Shown: in pieces, positions 11,419-22,887 of the stretch | Numbering within the stretch: position 1 is the first letter of the stretch | How the letters are laid out: each line of letters begins with the position of its first letter | Source: Rhizophagus clarus | Taxonomy: Eukaryota > Glomeromycota > Glomeromycetes > Glomerales > Glomeraceae | Reading direction: 5' to 3' | DNA length: 64,000 bases | NCBI GenBank assembly: GCA_015698045.1 | Contig: BLAL01000215.1 | Span: forward strand, 1,240,001 to 1,304,000 | Notes under the pieces: model-generated | What the model saw: the letters and a program-made list of their open reading frames with translations, nothing else | Database searches by the model: none | Told to the model about the DNA's origin: nothing | Translations under genes and position numbers: made by a program

Positions 11419-12734
11419 CGTGGTTAATAAATTATTAAGGTTTGATTTTTAAGACGAAAATAATTTTTTTCAAAAAAAAAGTGAGCATTTTTATATTAAA
11501 ATTCTATTACACGATTTAAGGAGAACTACAACTATAATTGAATGCGTATTTAGCAATGCTTGAAAGTATTGTAATCTTATTGAAAAAAATAAACTTTTTC
11601 ATATATAGTTTAAATGCTCTGCTGCGAATCTATATTTTCTTTTTTTTTTTTACATTCTCCTTAATTTTCAATGTTTATTGGTAATTGACTCGTGGTAAAC
11701 AATGGAACAAGTTTATCCAATTTGTAATTAAATTTAAAATACAATGGATCAAAACATATAATCATCCATTAGCCGTACTAGTGTAAATTATTAATTTTGC
11801 AAATATGTTACATGATGACACAAATATGCATAACAGATAAAGGATGTTCTTGACGCGTACAGTATTTGTTTATTTACACAAATAAACAAATAAACATATG
11901 ACACTATAAAGTTCTCGGAAAACACCGATAACAGATAATAAAAGTAAAGTAAGTATTGTATACTGGAAATAAATGATTCACTATTAAAAGGTTTCCATTG
12001 AAAAAATAAACTAAGTATTAGGAATGACTAAATGCATGATTTGTAATTTTTATGAAACATATCCGGTTAAATTACAATTTAATAAAAAAAAAAGCTAGTC
12101 TGCCCCTTTATACGAATAATAGAATTAAAATAATCTCATGATTATTTTTTACTAAAATTAGAAATACTATTTTCCGCAAAAGAAGTAAGTAGTTCTGCTA
12201 ATAAAGATTATATATTTCAATATTATTTCTTTTCCATATTTTTATTCGATAGTGTTTCCTCAACTGCCGATCTAAATATTTATAAACCAAAATATAAGCT
12301 ATTCTTAGTTACACAGTTATCCTACGATATGATGCGTTTCCACGTAGCGACAATTTGACCTCAGATGTAGCAACTGTGTGTTATATATTCCATTTGTCAT
12401 TACATTCATTTAATTTGTAGAACTAAGTATAATGCGAGGTTGAGTTCGCATCTTATCATATCAGGATATTAGTAGTTCTTTAATGCGTTTGTAAGGGAAC
12501 AGTTTTTTTTTTTTGTTAAATTTCTTACAAAGTTTAATAAATTCGAAGGCCAATCTTAATAAAAAATAATAATTTTAATATTTTCGCCTTAAATTGTAGA
12601 ATTTTACATTGAAATCCGAAAAGCATTCGATTAGTCGTTAATCAGTGGTTACATGTATGAAAATATGTTAGTAGAATTATTAAAAAAAAAACAATATTAT
12701 CAGAAACCTTATAATTTTAGACAATATCATTTAA

Positions 12735-12875
12735 ATGTCATTTTGATATCATTATATTAAAATGGTATCTAAATGATATCTTTTAAGCGAACCGTTACTG
12801 TAATGATATCATAATGATAGCAATATTGTAATACAACATTATTTTTGGTATCATTTTGATATCATTGTAATAATG
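12735..12875. repeat. Cluster of TGATATCA palindromes
   Basis: The motif TTTTGATATCATT or its variants occurs four times in about 140 bases: near 12742, 12773 (AATGATATCTTTT), 12804 (AATGATATCATAATGATAG) and 12856. The outer copies are nearly identical (TCATTTTGATATCATT), and the DNA between them is partly self-complementary. It could be a MITE remnant or a protein-binding array. Confidence 0.5.
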
Positions 12876-13569
12876 GCACTGTGCCGTTCAATTTTTACGG
12901 ATACTTGTACAAATTTGAGCGAGTATATAAAATAATTAATTATTAACATATTATAATTGGAAAAATTTTTTACAATTATATTTTTGGAATAAGCGTGTAT
13001 TCTCGTAAATTTCAATGAGCATTGGGTAATCGGTACTTCTTTCAACTTCTCTGCACGCAATGTTAGAATTGAACTTAGAAGGGAAGATCACAACTAAACT
13101 ATACGTGAATAATGGAGCATGACATGAACGGAAGTGATTGCTAAGCGTAATTTTAACTAATTAATATTACAGATCATGGATTATCAACTACAACAGTGTA
13201 AAAGTTATTCTTAAATTCAACTTTAGCTATGGCGACGATATGAGCAACAATTTTAGATGACATTATAAAGTGCCATGTAGTTGAAGTTTCGCAACTAAAA
13301 AATTTTAAATAGAAACATTCATGCATTATTGACACGATGAAAGTACCACGTCTAATAAAAGAACATAGAATGGAAAGTTTTTTGCGCTCCATCAACGAAG
13401 AAATTAAATAGTACTATAATTTAGTAGAATAATATTACATCCTTTTCATGTTTAGTTTTATATTTCACTATAATTAACTCCGTTTACATATGAATTATAA
13501 TCCTATCTTTTGTTTTACTAACGTCTGGTCTTTTCGCTGGATTTTTGATGATGAACGATATTTCATCAA

Positions 13570-13887
13570 ATGGACAAACAACAAAACAGCAAATGCTTTT
13601 CTAAACTTATAAATCGATCAATCGTAGATTCTCCCCAAATTACGGTTCATTCATTCAGATGCGATGGTCAAATATATTCTCACCAGCTATATTATTTTGA
13701 TAATATTGATAACATTCTATTAATAAAATATATTGTTGCGATTTATGATGAATACTTCATTTTCAAAATTTTTATCTCGTTATTACTGATGAATCTACCA
13801 ACAAAATGCATCAAAATTTCCGTCCCGTTTATAGATTTGATAAAATTGGCTGATCAATATTTGGATCCTATAAATTCTAAATTATGA
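13570..13887 (+). CDS. Weak small hypothetical frame (105 codons)
   Basis: Starts MDKQQNSKCFSKLINRSIV and ends QYLDPINSKL. The composition is more protein-like than the neighbouring shadow frames (mixed charge, Cys, Pro, Tyr), and similar codon texture continues for a few dozen bases past the stop. I recognise no domain, and there is no clear leader. It could be the remnant of a longer gene. Confidence 0.2.
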   Translation: MDKQQNSKCFSKLINRSIVDSPQITVHSFRCDGQIYSHQLYYFDNIDNILLIKYIVAIYDEYFIFKIFISLLLMNLPTKCIKISVPFIDLIKLADQYLDPINSKL

Positions 13888-15479
13888 ACATTATTGAAAA
13901 GGTCAAAGGGAACTTTTACTTATAGTGCAAATAATACTTTGAGTTTATTCGGACGTTATAATATTGACCACATGCGATAGTTTGGAATGTTTGCTCATTG
14001 AATCATATTCTCAGGGCACGTCGTCTTACAATATACAACTAAAATTGGTTGGTTATTATTAAAATATTTTGTTGATTATTATTCTTTAAAAATGAAAAAG
14101 ATAAAAAACTATTATGATTTCATTTAATTGGTACAAAATTACAAAATAGGACCCTCAGAATGATCGAAAAAAAAAGCTTATTAAGAGAATTCGTACTAAA
14201 TTTTAAATTGAGAAGATATAAAATTTTCGATAAAATTTCGGGTAAATATTTCGCCAGTTCCTGTATTTGAATTATTTGTGAAATTTCTTCATCGTCAAGA
14301 ACACATTGTAGGATGTTATGAAAAATTACAATAAAAGAGGGTGCGTGAGAAAAAGATCAGATGTAATCTTGTACAAATACTATCTAGTACTTTCTTAAAT
14401 GCTGGTGAGTAATTTTATATCTCTCTAATTTATGGATCAATTTCGCTACATACATATTGTGCATCGTTTTTAAGGACACCTGTATCCTCGTCTGGACGAA
14501 AGATAATCATCATTTCCTTCATCAGAATTCATGTTTATAGCTTTCTAGTCCGTTTCTTTCTGCTCTCTTCTTTTGTTTTCTTCTTTCCTATATCCTCTTG
14601 TTTCGTTTTCACGCTTAACCTTCTTCTTTCTTTCCAATACGTTTCTAACTTGAAGATAACTTCATTTCTAATAATCTTTACACGCACGATAACTTTGACA
14701 ATTCTAATATTTAAAGGATCTTATCGATCAACCAAGCAATATACCGGCTGTAGGCCTAATGTACCGGACATATGACACTGGCATCTTTAGAAGACATAAA
14801 TTCCTAATGGATATTTTGGTTTCTCCGATCTTATTTATCCATATCCATTGATATTTAAATTCCTCAAACAAGAAATGATCTTGATATCCTAGGAAAGTTT
14901 AATATTTATTAAAAATTATATAATATTTCTGTTTTTTAAGACAATATATTACATACCTTGCTCATTACCAATCAAACATAACGCTCAACATTTGTTCATG
15001 GATGGGAGTCGTACTAAAAACAGACTGAGAAAGCCGACGATAATGAATCAACGAAAGTGTGGCATCATTTGGCCACTGTATATAAAAGTCGTTTTCTAAT
15101 TTTTAAATCACAGAAATCATTATAATTAATTAGAAAATTTATTTATTATTATTATTATTTTTTTTTTTTAATAAAATGAAAAAAATATATATATATTTAC
15201 AAGTTTGAATTAAGATGTTCGGTATATGATCCCGTCTCCATCACAATTTTGACAATTGAAACCTAGTCAATCTTGAAATTTATGTTAAATCTATATAAAT
15301 ATGAATATCTAATAGCAAAAACGGCAGAACATAATCCGATAATTCAAGCGAGCCTTTATGAGCTGGTCGAATTTTTTGATTCTTCGTTAATTTCACTCCT
15401 ACATGTAATGCAATAAAAAAAAAAATCGTAAATAGAGTTTGTTATTTTATTGAAATTTTATTTCAAACACCTACCTTGA

Positions 15480-16000
15480 TAACTTTGATCAGAAATTTGT
15501 TTAAGCTATTCAGTGAATTAGTTTATTACAAGTTCTACAGGCTTTATCTCTTTCTTCTATATCAATAGGATTTTCAATAACATCTTCCGAACGTCTATAA
15601 CGTTCAATTGAAATTACTTCATAAGATTAGTCAATGAACTTGTCAAGAATAAATGCTTATACTCAAAAAACCCCCACATACCCTGTCCATATTAAAAAAC
15701 TCTATTGTCTTATTTCTTAAAACACAATAGGTTAAATAAAATTCCTGTGTGATGTATTTGCCTTCTATCGAGCTGAGGGTCCTCCCTCGCACTTTTATCC
15801 ATCAATGCACGAGTCTTTTTACTTGTTTTCCACTCGGTCATACGTTATAAAATCGTGTCATACAATTTTATTGTTCCGTCATCTTTCAAGAAATAGTTTC
15901 TTCCAATTCAAAATAACTATTGATCTCATCTCATAAATCCTTGTGTCTATATCTCTGGTAAAAACGGATAAAATAATTATTAATTTACTGGATCAAGAAA
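15480..16000 (-). pseudogene. Unrecognised decayed coding remnant
   Basis: On the minus strand around 15520-15640 the translation contains YEVISIERYRRSEDVIENP followed by DIEERDKACRTC, with a CxxC pair and strongly protein-like composition. Farther upstream, around 15660-15770, comes TQEFYLTYCVLRNKTIEF. The pieces are in different frames and interrupted, so this is a relic of a gene I cannot name. Confidence 0.35.
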
Positions 16001-16461
16001 ATTAAAATATTTTATTAAATATTTAATTTACCATTATGTATAAGAAAAAAATTATTTTCGTTTTCTTTTAGTTTTTCTTTGAGTAATGTTTATCTTCGGA
16101 GGAATTGAACGAATCCTTGTATTTTTTTAAGATCGTTGATAAATGACCCATTTAATTTCACTATTGTATCTCTCAAGAACTATCATGATTTCTATGAAAT
16201 TCTTGATTACTTTACGTTTCGTCTGAAGTAAAAGTTGAAGGTCAGTCGATAATTGTATGACGCTATTTCCAACAATCCACATATTCTTGTTTCTCGGCCA
16301 ATTACTTTCTTTATTTAAAAGAAATTTATAAATTTAACTTTATTGACTAAGCACATACATGAATTTGATGTAGAATCAGTACCTACCAACTAGTGAGATC
16401 CAAACACTAGGACTTCGTCGTGTGAATGTTCAATAAAAAGATCTATAATCCATTTATTCGT

Positions 16462-16640
16462 TTCAGTTATTATTAAACATACCCCCATTAAATGAGGCTT
16501 CTAAATTTAACCAATATGAATTACAAATAATTGATTGTATCCATGAATATCAAATAAATAAGCATTCCCATGCTTTATATAACAAATTATTTTCTTCAAA
16601 ACACAGAGTTCCAACTTCCAAGGGGCATTACGTAAATTTT
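16462..16640 (+). pseudogene. Unrecognised coding remnant
   Basis: A plus-strand open stretch of about 60 codons without a usable start reads, in part, PPLNEASKFNQYELQIIDC followed by IHEYQINKHSHALYNKLF. The amino-acid use looks like protein rather than AT-rich noise. No family was recognised. Confidence 0.25.
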
Positions 16641-17007
16641 TAATCATATATTCACGTGCTCAATTATAAATTTAGGTTGTAATGATAATTGGACGGGATT
16701 TTCTAAATATTTCACATAATGTTAAAGGGAAAAATCTGTAAAACCTAAATTAACCAAATTTAGGATTTAAAAGGAAAAATTTTCCGATAATAATTTCCTA
16801 AACATTTATATTCATATGTTCAATAATAGTAAAGGAATAACGAGAAAAAACATTTCAGGAATGATCACTATGGATTTTAATTATTTCAATAGTTTAAAAT
16901 TTTGTGTCAAATGAACAAATTAACACGATAAAATTGTGCCATCGTATTTTTTTCAATGACGATCAGGAATATAACAAAAATGTATAAATAAGCCGGCATA
17001 AACGCAC

Positions 17008-17012
<5 letters not shown>

Positions 17013-17038
<26 letters not shown>

Positions 17039-17077
17039 CGAGAAAAAATAAAAAATAAAAAAAAAAAATAAATTAAA

Positions 17078-17114
<37 letters not shown>

Positions 17115-17150
17115 TTTTCACTTTTTTTTTTTAATTAGAAAAAAAAAAAA
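17013..17150. repeat. Poly-T, poly-A and AAT microsatellite leader
   Basis: A run of about 28 T (17011-17038), an A-rich block, about eleven AAT units (17079-17111), then T and A runs reach the ATG of the F-box gene. Poly(dA:dT) tracts exclude nucleosomes, so this may act as a constitutive promoter element. Length variation between strains is expected. Confidence 0.7.
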
Positions 17151-17151
17151 A

Positions 17152-18627
17152 ATGTTGAAAATTGATAATGACATTCTTTTAATAATTTTTGATGAATTAA
17201 AAAATGATCATGGAACGCTTTTTTCCTGTGCCTTAGTTAATAGGCAATGGTGTAAAATGGCGATTCCGATTTTATGGAAAGATCCAATGAAAAAGAAACT
17301 CAATAAACAATTACTTGATATAATTAAACATTCACTATCTTATAAATCAAAAAAATTATTATTAAGTCAAGGAATTGATATTACTTCAAATTTACAATTA
17401 AGAAAGAAACCTTTATTTGATTATGTCAAATATTGTAAATATTTGAGATTTAATAAAATTAATGAATACGCTATGTTAATGTCAAAATCTGTTAAAGAAA
17501 ATGATTACTATTTAATAAAACAAGAAATTTTTAAATTTTATATAAGCAAATGTTCTTCAATCAAATTTATGGATATAAAACTTACGGAACGATATTATCA
17601 ATCTTCACATGATGATCTCACGAAATATCAATTATATAAATTTCCGGGTGCGATGAATTGTTTTTCCGAACTTACGGAATTTCATTGTGATTCAAATATT
17701 GATCCTTCAATTTTTTATGGATTTGCAAAAATTTGTAAATTTATTCAAAAGATTTATGTTTACCAATTATATGATAATCCTGGATTAATTGAATTAATTA
17801 AGGTACAAAAAAATTTGAAAAAATTCAAATATACGGCAAGCAAATTTATTAAACATAAGATTAATGAATTTGTTGGTATTGGAAAAGCTTTAGAAAAAAA
17901 TTCTGAAACTCTCCTTCATTTTAAAGCTGTAGAAGATTTATATGGCAATGGATTCATTCCTAAAATCTTTTCTAAATTTAAAAATTTAGAAAAATTAATA
18001 TTATTTAGATTATGTTATTGTTTTTACCAATATGAATTAGAAGAACAATTATCAATTACATCCTTTCCTAAACTTAAAGTTCTTCATATTCAAGATGCGT
18101 CAATTTATACGGTTAAGAAAATTATTGAAAAGACCGAAGGGAATCTTATTAAGATTGCAATTTATGATGTAGAATATAATAAAGATTATGATAATAAACC
18201 ATTTCAAGAACTAATCCAATCGATTTATAAAAATTGTCCAAATTTAAGATTTCTCAGATTAGAAATTAAAGATGAAATTTTGGAAGAATTTGAAAAGTTA
18301 TTAATCAAATGTAAACAATTAGAAGGATTAGTTGTTGAATCTTGTCGTTGGAAAATGTATAACAATTATAATATTAAGAATTTATTACTATTATTGGCCA
18401 AATCATCTCCAAATAATTTAATTAAGTTTAAATTTTATCATAATTGGGATTTTGACCAAATTTCTTTAAACTTATTTTTTGAAAGCTGGAAAGGAAGGAA
18501 ATCATTACGATTTCATATGATTGGGACGGAAAAATTTATATCGATATTTGAAAAATATAAGAATGAAGGTGTTGTTGAGAGATATGAGGATATTGAAGAT
18601 ATTTATTTTAAATGTTTTGAATGGTAG
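17152..18627 (+). CDS. F-box protein with leucine-rich-like repeats
   Basis: Single-exon gene of 491 residues. The F-box occupies about residues 1-45 (MLKIDNDILLIIFDEL, then SCALVNRQWCKMAIPILW). Leu/Ile/Phe-rich repeats typical of fungal FBXL-like proteins follow, for example FPKLKVLHIQDAS and CPNLRFLRLEI, the latter an almost canonical LRR segment. Its likely role is substrate adaptor of an SCF ubiquitin ligase. The start at 17152 places the F-box at the extreme N terminus, as in the 573-2249 gene, to which it is related by architecture but clearly diverged. The frame is uninterrupted. The unusual homopolymer-rich leader directly upstream is described separately. Confidence 0.88.
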   Translation: MLKIDNDILLIIFDELKNDHGTLFSCALVNRQWCKMAIPILWKDPMKKKLNKQLLDIIKHSLSYKSKKLLLSQGIDITSNLQLRKKPLFDYVKYCKYLRFNKINEYAMLMSKSVKENDYYLIKQEIFKFYISKCSSIKFMDIKLTERYYQSSHDDLTKYQLYKFPGAMNCFSELTEFHCDSNIDPSIFYGFAKICKFIQKIYVYQLYDNPGLIELIKVQKNLKKFKYTASKFIKHKINEFVGIGKALEKNSETLLHFKAVEDLYGNGFIPKIFSKFKNLEKLILFRLCYCFYQYELEEQLSITSFPKLKVLHIQDASIYTVKKIIEKTEGNLIKIAIYDVEYNKDYDNKPFQELIQSIYKNCPNLRFLRLEIKDEILEEFEKLLIKCKQLEGLVVESCRWKMYNNYNIKNLLLLLAKSSPNNLIKFKFYHNWDFDQISLNLFFESWKGRKSLRFHMIGTEKFISIFEKYKNEGVVERYEDIEDIYFKCFEW

Positions 18628-18966
18628 TATTATTTCTAAGATCGGAATAATAAAGTAATAAATTTGCGTATTTGATCGGTCACGTGATGTCAGTAATACG
18701 ATGCGTCGACGTGTTCTTCTCGATATTTAATTACCGTTCTCGATTATTTAAATGATAAATAAAATTAAATTGCACGAAATATAAAACAATCTCGTTCAGT
18801 AAATCTTATTTTTTTAAGATGCGAACTTTATTTTAATACTCGCTGATTCACGCGGGAATAAATATACATAATGGTTAAATATTAATTAATTCAAGCCAAG
18901 TTTATTATTATTTATTATTATTATGTACGTAATATGTATATTGCTATACATGTGCAGGTTTGAAAT

Positions 18967-21900
18967 TTATTTGAACGCTTTATACACTTTATTTAATCCA
19001 TCTTTGCCTTCACTTAATAGATTGGTAAAATTTTTCACAATTCCTTCTCCAACTCTATAATCTTCAGCAATTTTAGGTAAATTCATCTTACCAACTTCAT
19101 CGTTAACTTTTGCAAAAGATTGATATATTTCCAGTTTATTATAATCATTAAATCCATCAACCAGAACATCTAATAAACTTATATATTTGTCTTTAGCAAA
19201 TTTTCCATCAGCTTCATCAATTTTGCCATCAAAACAATCTGCTAACATGTTTATTACGTTCATCCCTCCTTCGCCAGTTGATTTTCTATAATACTCTAGA
19301 GCTATTTTCTCATTTTGTTCAACATAAATTCCGTTTTCGTACATCAACCCAAGATTATATTGAGCTAGATGATGTCCTAATTTTGCTGCTCGTTTATAAA
19401 ATTCAAATGCATACTCCTTATCAACATCAGTTCCAATTCCATTACTATAACAATATCCCACCATAAATATTCCTTCTGTACATCCTCCTCCTTTAGCAGA
19501 TTTTTTGAAATATTCAAAAGCCATTTGGTCATCTTTATCAACAATTTCTCCATCCATATACATCTGAGCAATATTATATTGAGCATTACTATTTCCTAAA
19601 TTTGCTGCTATTTGAAAATAAGAAATGGCTTTTTGTTTATTAACATTAGTTCCAATTCCCTTATAATGACATTCTCCTAACATATTGATCCCATTTAAAT
19701 ATTCTCCTTCAGCTGATTTATTAAATAATTCAAAAGCCAATTTATGATTTTTATCAACAACTTCTTTACCACTTTTATACATGCAAGCAACATCATGTTG
19801 AGCTATATTATGTCCTTTAAATGCTGCCTCTCGATATAATTCAAATGCCTTTCGCTTATTAGTGATAACATCAATTCCTGAATAGTAAAATTTCCCTAGT
19901 AAAAAAATAGTATTTGGGTCATTTTCGTTTTGGTTATTTTCTAACCAATCATAAATTTCTCTAGAATTGTAATTATCAAGGATCTTTTCAAGATCTTCTC
20001 CCTCAAAAATACGTTTAACTATTTCATCAATTATTTTATTTACATTATCATAACTTTTCTTTTCTTGTTCCTTTTTTTCATTAAATCTTCTAAAATTTGT
20101 ATTATTATTTTCATTAAGGTTCATATTTGTATTATCTTCAACCTTGCTATTATTTGGTACACTATTATTTGAGTTACTAACGTGATCATTACTTTCTTTT
20201 TCTTGTTCCATTACTTCTATTGTGTCTTTTGCGGAAAAAAAATCTGAATCTTCAACTCCATCACTATTCGATATTACATTATCTAATTTATTTATTTGAT
20301 CATTACTTCCCTTTTCTTGTTCAGTTACTTCTATTGTCTCCTTTATTTCAGATTTATCGGCGACAGAAGAAAAATCCGAATTTTTAATTTCGTTGACGCT
20401 CTTGTTATCCAAGTTATCGTTACTTGGTTTTTCTTGTTTTTTTATTTCGATTGTTTCTTTTATTCCAGACTTATCGACCACAGAAGGAAAATCCGAATTT
20501 TTAATTTCGTCGACGTTCTTGTTATCCAAGTTATAGTTACTTGGTTTTTCTTGTTCTTTTATTTCTATTGTTTCTTTTATTCCAGACTTATCGACCACAG
20601 AAGAAAAATCCGAATTTTTAATTTCGTCGACGTTCTTGTTATTCAAATTATAGTTACTTGGTTTTTCTTGTCCTTTTAATTCTATTGTTTCTTTTATTCC
20701 AAACTTATCGACCACAGAAGAAAAATCTGGATTTTTAATTTCGTCGAAGTTCTTGTTATCCAAGTTATCATTACCTTTTATTCCAGGTTTATCATCAACA
20801 GGAGAAAAATTCGAATTCTTAATTTCATTAATATTTGACATATTGTTATTTAAATCATTTGTTTTCATTATTTTTGCTAATTCATTTATAATAAATTCTC
20901 CAGTAGAAGAACCGTTCGAATTTTTGCCTAGATTATCTGAAAAACATGGATCTTTAATTTCATTAACATTAATTTCCACATCGTTATCCGGTACGGTATT
21001 ATTATCTGAATCTTGATCATTTTGATCGTCATTATTGGTTTGTTTATTAATAAGTTTTTTTAATCGATTAAGTACATCTTTCATATTTGGACGATTATTA
21101 GGTTCAATATCCCAACATTCTAAAAAAATAAATATGAAATTAAATAAAATAAATTATACCAAATAAATAAAATAAATATTCAATATTTACCTGTATAAAG
21201 TTTAGAATAATTTGTGGGTGTATTAGGAATAATTTCTTCTCGATGATCTTCTAAAATTTTCAAACCAAGGTTTAGATCATATTTTTCATTTTTGAAAGGT
21301 CGTTTACCACTAGATATTTCCCATAATAACACTCCAATACTATATACATCACTCGTTTTATTTAATTTGTATTCAGGATTATTAAACTTTTTCGGATCAA
21401 TATAGGGAATAACACCGAATAACTTTGTTATATTTGATGTCACTGACTTGTCGATTCTTTTCGATAATCCGAAATCAGCCAATTTAATAGTATCATCATG
21501 AACCAATACATTTTTTGAATGCTATTATTAAATGAAAATAAAAAATATAAGATAAATATTATATTTCATAATATGCAGCGCGCAACCGCCCTTTACAAAG
21601 ATTAGTAATCACGTGACGTGCTTATGACCATGGGAACGGTAAGAGATTTAAACCGAAAATAAATAAAATAAAATTACCAAATCCCTATGTACGATTCCTT
21701 CATTGTGTAAACATGAAACTGCGCAAGCCAACTGGTAAGCTATTTCGAATTTAGCATCCCAAGTAAGATCTTTTTTCAAATAATCTTGAAGTGTACCATT
21801 ATTAGCATATTCCATTACTAATGAATAATTTCTAAATGCTCCATTATTTTCTTCAAACATAGTAATCCCATGGAAACGAATAATATTCTTATGATAATCA

Positions 21901-22197
21901 ACCTCGCGCTGAAGTTCCAACTAAAAACAATATAATTTAAAATAAATAAATATAAATATAAATAGCAAAAGTACTGTACGTACATACCTCATGAACGATT
22001 TCTTTAGCTGTATTATTGTTTAAACTTTTGAATGTTTTTAAAGCAACATATTGTTCTGAATCTTTCCAATTCGCACGATAAACTGCTCCAAATTCGCCTG
22101 CACCAATTACCTTAACATTACTGAAATTCTTGAACTCATAAAGTTTAAAAAATTTATCGGCGATGGCTTTTTTGATCCACTCATTTTTATCGGACAT
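18967..22197 (-). CDS. Protein kinase fused to Sel1 repeats, with a tandem-repeat linker
   Basis: Four exons on the minus strand (22197-21988, 21920-21678, 21521-21191, 21119-18967) join in frame to 978 residues. Residues about 28-270 are a tyrosine-kinase-like domain: Gly loop IGAGEFGAVY, Lys in VALKTF, catalytic loop HRDL then HSKN, DFGLS, and CWDIEPNNRPNMKDV at the end. The usual APE is replaced by YIDPKKF. A linker of about 390 residues follows, with a 39-residue unit repeated about four times plus weaker copies (SDFSSVVDKSGIKETIEIK core). Sel1 repeats (about 36 residues each, six or so, core AFELYREAA..G...AQ) lie at about residues 663-900. Kinase motifs look catalytically competent. Sel1 arrays usually bind partner proteins, so this may be a scaffolded signalling kinase. 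The next gene upstream is a shorter paralogue in the same orientation. Confidence 0.88.
20330..20800 (-). repeat. 117-bp in-frame tandem repeat in the kinase-Sel1 gene
   Basis: Four neighbouring units of 117 bp (39 codons) recur across this stretch; for example, the DNA reading TTATAGTTACTTGGTTTTTC recurs 117 bp apart. Units differ by few bases, and the outer ones are more diverged. The unit length is a multiple of three, so gain or loss keeps the frame. Confidence 0.8.
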
Positions 22198-22887
22198 GAT
22201 GACTATTTGTTACTGCGGTAAGATGATATTATTATACACGATGACAAAAAAAAAAAAAAATAAGAAAAAATTTCAAAACTTTATAAACTTTTTGGATTTC
22301 ATTTATTAACGTTATTAGTTTAGTCAATCATGCATGTCTGATACTTTTATCGATTGTATTTTGAGGACAAAAAATAATGGCGTAAAAAAATTTTTTTATT
22401 GTATTATTTGCATATTAATGTTTAAATTGTGAAACGATATTTATTTTTCTAAAGTATTACAATCAAAAAAAGAGAACTGGTACGGTACCAGTTATAAGAC
22501 CCATGATTTAAAAGAACTTTCTTCTTTAGTAAATAACCGAGGAAGAATCAACAGGCTTATAGGTGAACTTTATAAACTTGTATTAAACTAGTTTTTTAAA
22601 GCTAATCGATAAGACCATTTGCAACTCAATTTAGAAGGATTAAAATCACGTGGTCAATCTTTCGTTTCCATGAGTTTCGTGCTTTCTTATTTTGTTAAAA
22701 AGAAAAACGATTTAAACTCGTTCAATTAGCGCCAAAGAGACCGATACGCATAGTGTCATCATAAGAACATTCTTTAACGCCATCGGTTATTCCTTCGGCT
22801 TCACATGCATATTTTATTGTATTTAATATAAAAAATAATTTATTGAATATGAATAATAAAAACTTTACAAGTAAAGAGAATAAAACA
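22198..22887. other. Spacer between tandem kinase paralogues
   Basis: About 690 bp with no gene. It includes a poly-A tract near 22245 and the 19-bp interrupted palindrome at 22475-22493. A plus-strand open stretch of about 35 codons around 22477-22591 (LKELSSLVNNRGRINRLIG) looks protein-like but has no start and no match I recognise. Confidence 0.5.
22475..22493. repeat. 19-bp palindrome
   Basis: AACTGGTAC-G-GTACCAGTT is perfectly symmetric around the central G. It lies about 280 bp upstream of the kinase-Sel1 gene start at 22197. It could be a binding site for a dimeric regulator or chance. Confidence 0.5.

Larger units (their letters stand above)
11419..17012. other. Long spacer with scattered gene remnants
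   Basis: There is no intact gene apart from the weak small frame at 13570. It contains the TGATATCA palindrome cluster (12735-12875) and decayed coding stretches near 15480-16000 (minus) and 16462-16640 (plus). A Lys/Glu/Arg-rich minus-strand stretch near 14520-14680 could be a coiled-coil remnant or simply composition. Confidence 0.45.

Noticed and set aside
12851-13395. 69-aa and 73-aa minus-strand frames
   Set aside because: Short, no conserved motif, no leader; the first overlaps the palindrome cluster.
20296-21016. 127-aa and 87-aa plus-strand frames with repeated hydrophobic blocks
   Set aside because: They mirror the 117-bp tandem repeat of the kinase-Sel1 gene on the other strand.
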